DNA of 6,519 bases. It comes from Alphaproteobacteria bacterium (GTDB lineage Bacteria; Pseudomonadota; Alphaproteobacteria; Micropepsales; Micropepsaceae). Below are positions 6,447-6,519 of the stretch, piece by piece (positions within the stretch are counted from its first letter, which is position 1; every line of letters begins with the position of its first letter). A model generated the notes under the pieces. It did not search any database. It saw only the letters and a program-made list of their open reading frames with translations, and had not been told where the DNA came from. The position numbers and the translations under genes were made by a program. The stretch spans positions 1 through 6,519 of the forward strand of contig JAGWRJ010000267.1 in assembly GCA_028869725.1 (NCBI GenBank). The letters are read 5' to 3'.

Positions 6447-6519
6447 ATGCAGGATGAGGTTCTCTACGAAGTGCGCGAACGCGTCGCGATCATCACACTT
6501 AACCGTCCAGATCGCCTCA
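6447..6519 (+). CDS. N-terminus of a second enoyl-CoA hydratase/isomerase (3' end outside window)
   Basis: The first 24 codons are visible and carry the typical start of a crotonase: a short beta-strand EVLYEV followed by RVAIITLNRPDRL (12-24), the N-terminal strand and NRP turn of the fold. The same motif in the neighbour reads IAEIVLNRPKAMNA. GGAGG at 6437-6441, five bases upstream, supports the ATG at 6447. An in-frame ATG at 6435, with AAGGA at 6425-6429, would add four residues (MEDA) and cannot be excluded. The oxyanion-hole and catalytic segments lie beyond the window, so the reaction and substrate cannot be judged. The gene is transcribed away from the complete crotonase, which suggests an acyl-CoA metabolism locus continuing to the right. 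Confidence 0.82.
   Translation, partial: MQDEVLYEVRERVAIITLNRPDRL

Overview
The window most likely comes from an alphaproteobacterial chromosome. The best evidence is a stand-alone gene for the complex I accessory subunit NDUFS4 (18 kDa / AQDQ type, 'ETC complex I subunit' family). In bacteria this subunit is typical of Alphaproteobacteria, the group related to mitochondria. GC-rich sequence, an M61 peptidase of the type described from Sphingomonas and abundant crotonase genes fit this, but I cannot name the order or genus.

Layout: (1) Positions 1-173, plus strand: the last 56 codons of an outer-membrane beta-barrel protein ending in Phe. (2) Positions 174-582: about 400 bp without a convincing gene, GC-rich with several short hairpins, ending in an extended -10 element that touches the next tRNA. 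(3) Positions 583-1106, plus strand: tRNA-Pro(UGG), the NDUFS4-like gene and tRNA-Arg(UCU), packed with gaps of 22 and 42 bp. (4) Positions 1228-6014, minus strand. In transcription order these are a crotonase-family enoyl-CoA hydratase/isomerase (6014-5211), a secreted M61 metallopeptidase with a C-terminal PDZ domain (5108-3168), and a secreted DUF885 protein with an HEALPGH metallopeptidase-like motif (2965-1244). A likely hairpin terminator overlaps the stop codon of the last gene. (5) Positions 6015-6446: a divergent intergenic region of about 430 bp with a 21-bp inverted repeat. (6) Positions 6447-6519, plus strand: the first 24 codons of a second crotonase.

How the parts relate: the tRNA/NDUFS4 block joins translation and respiration genes and is probably co-transcribed or at least tightly spaced. 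The two minus-strand peptidases both carry signal peptides and probably act in the periplasm on peptides. The two divergent crotonases suggest the edge of an acyl-CoA metabolism cluster that continues past the right end. I see no mobile element, CRISPR array, phage gene or defence system. Most of the window is ordinary chromosomal sequence. The points most worth a second look are the promoter geometry at tRNA-Pro, the loss of both hydratase glutamates in the complete crotonase, and the palindrome between the divergent crotonases.
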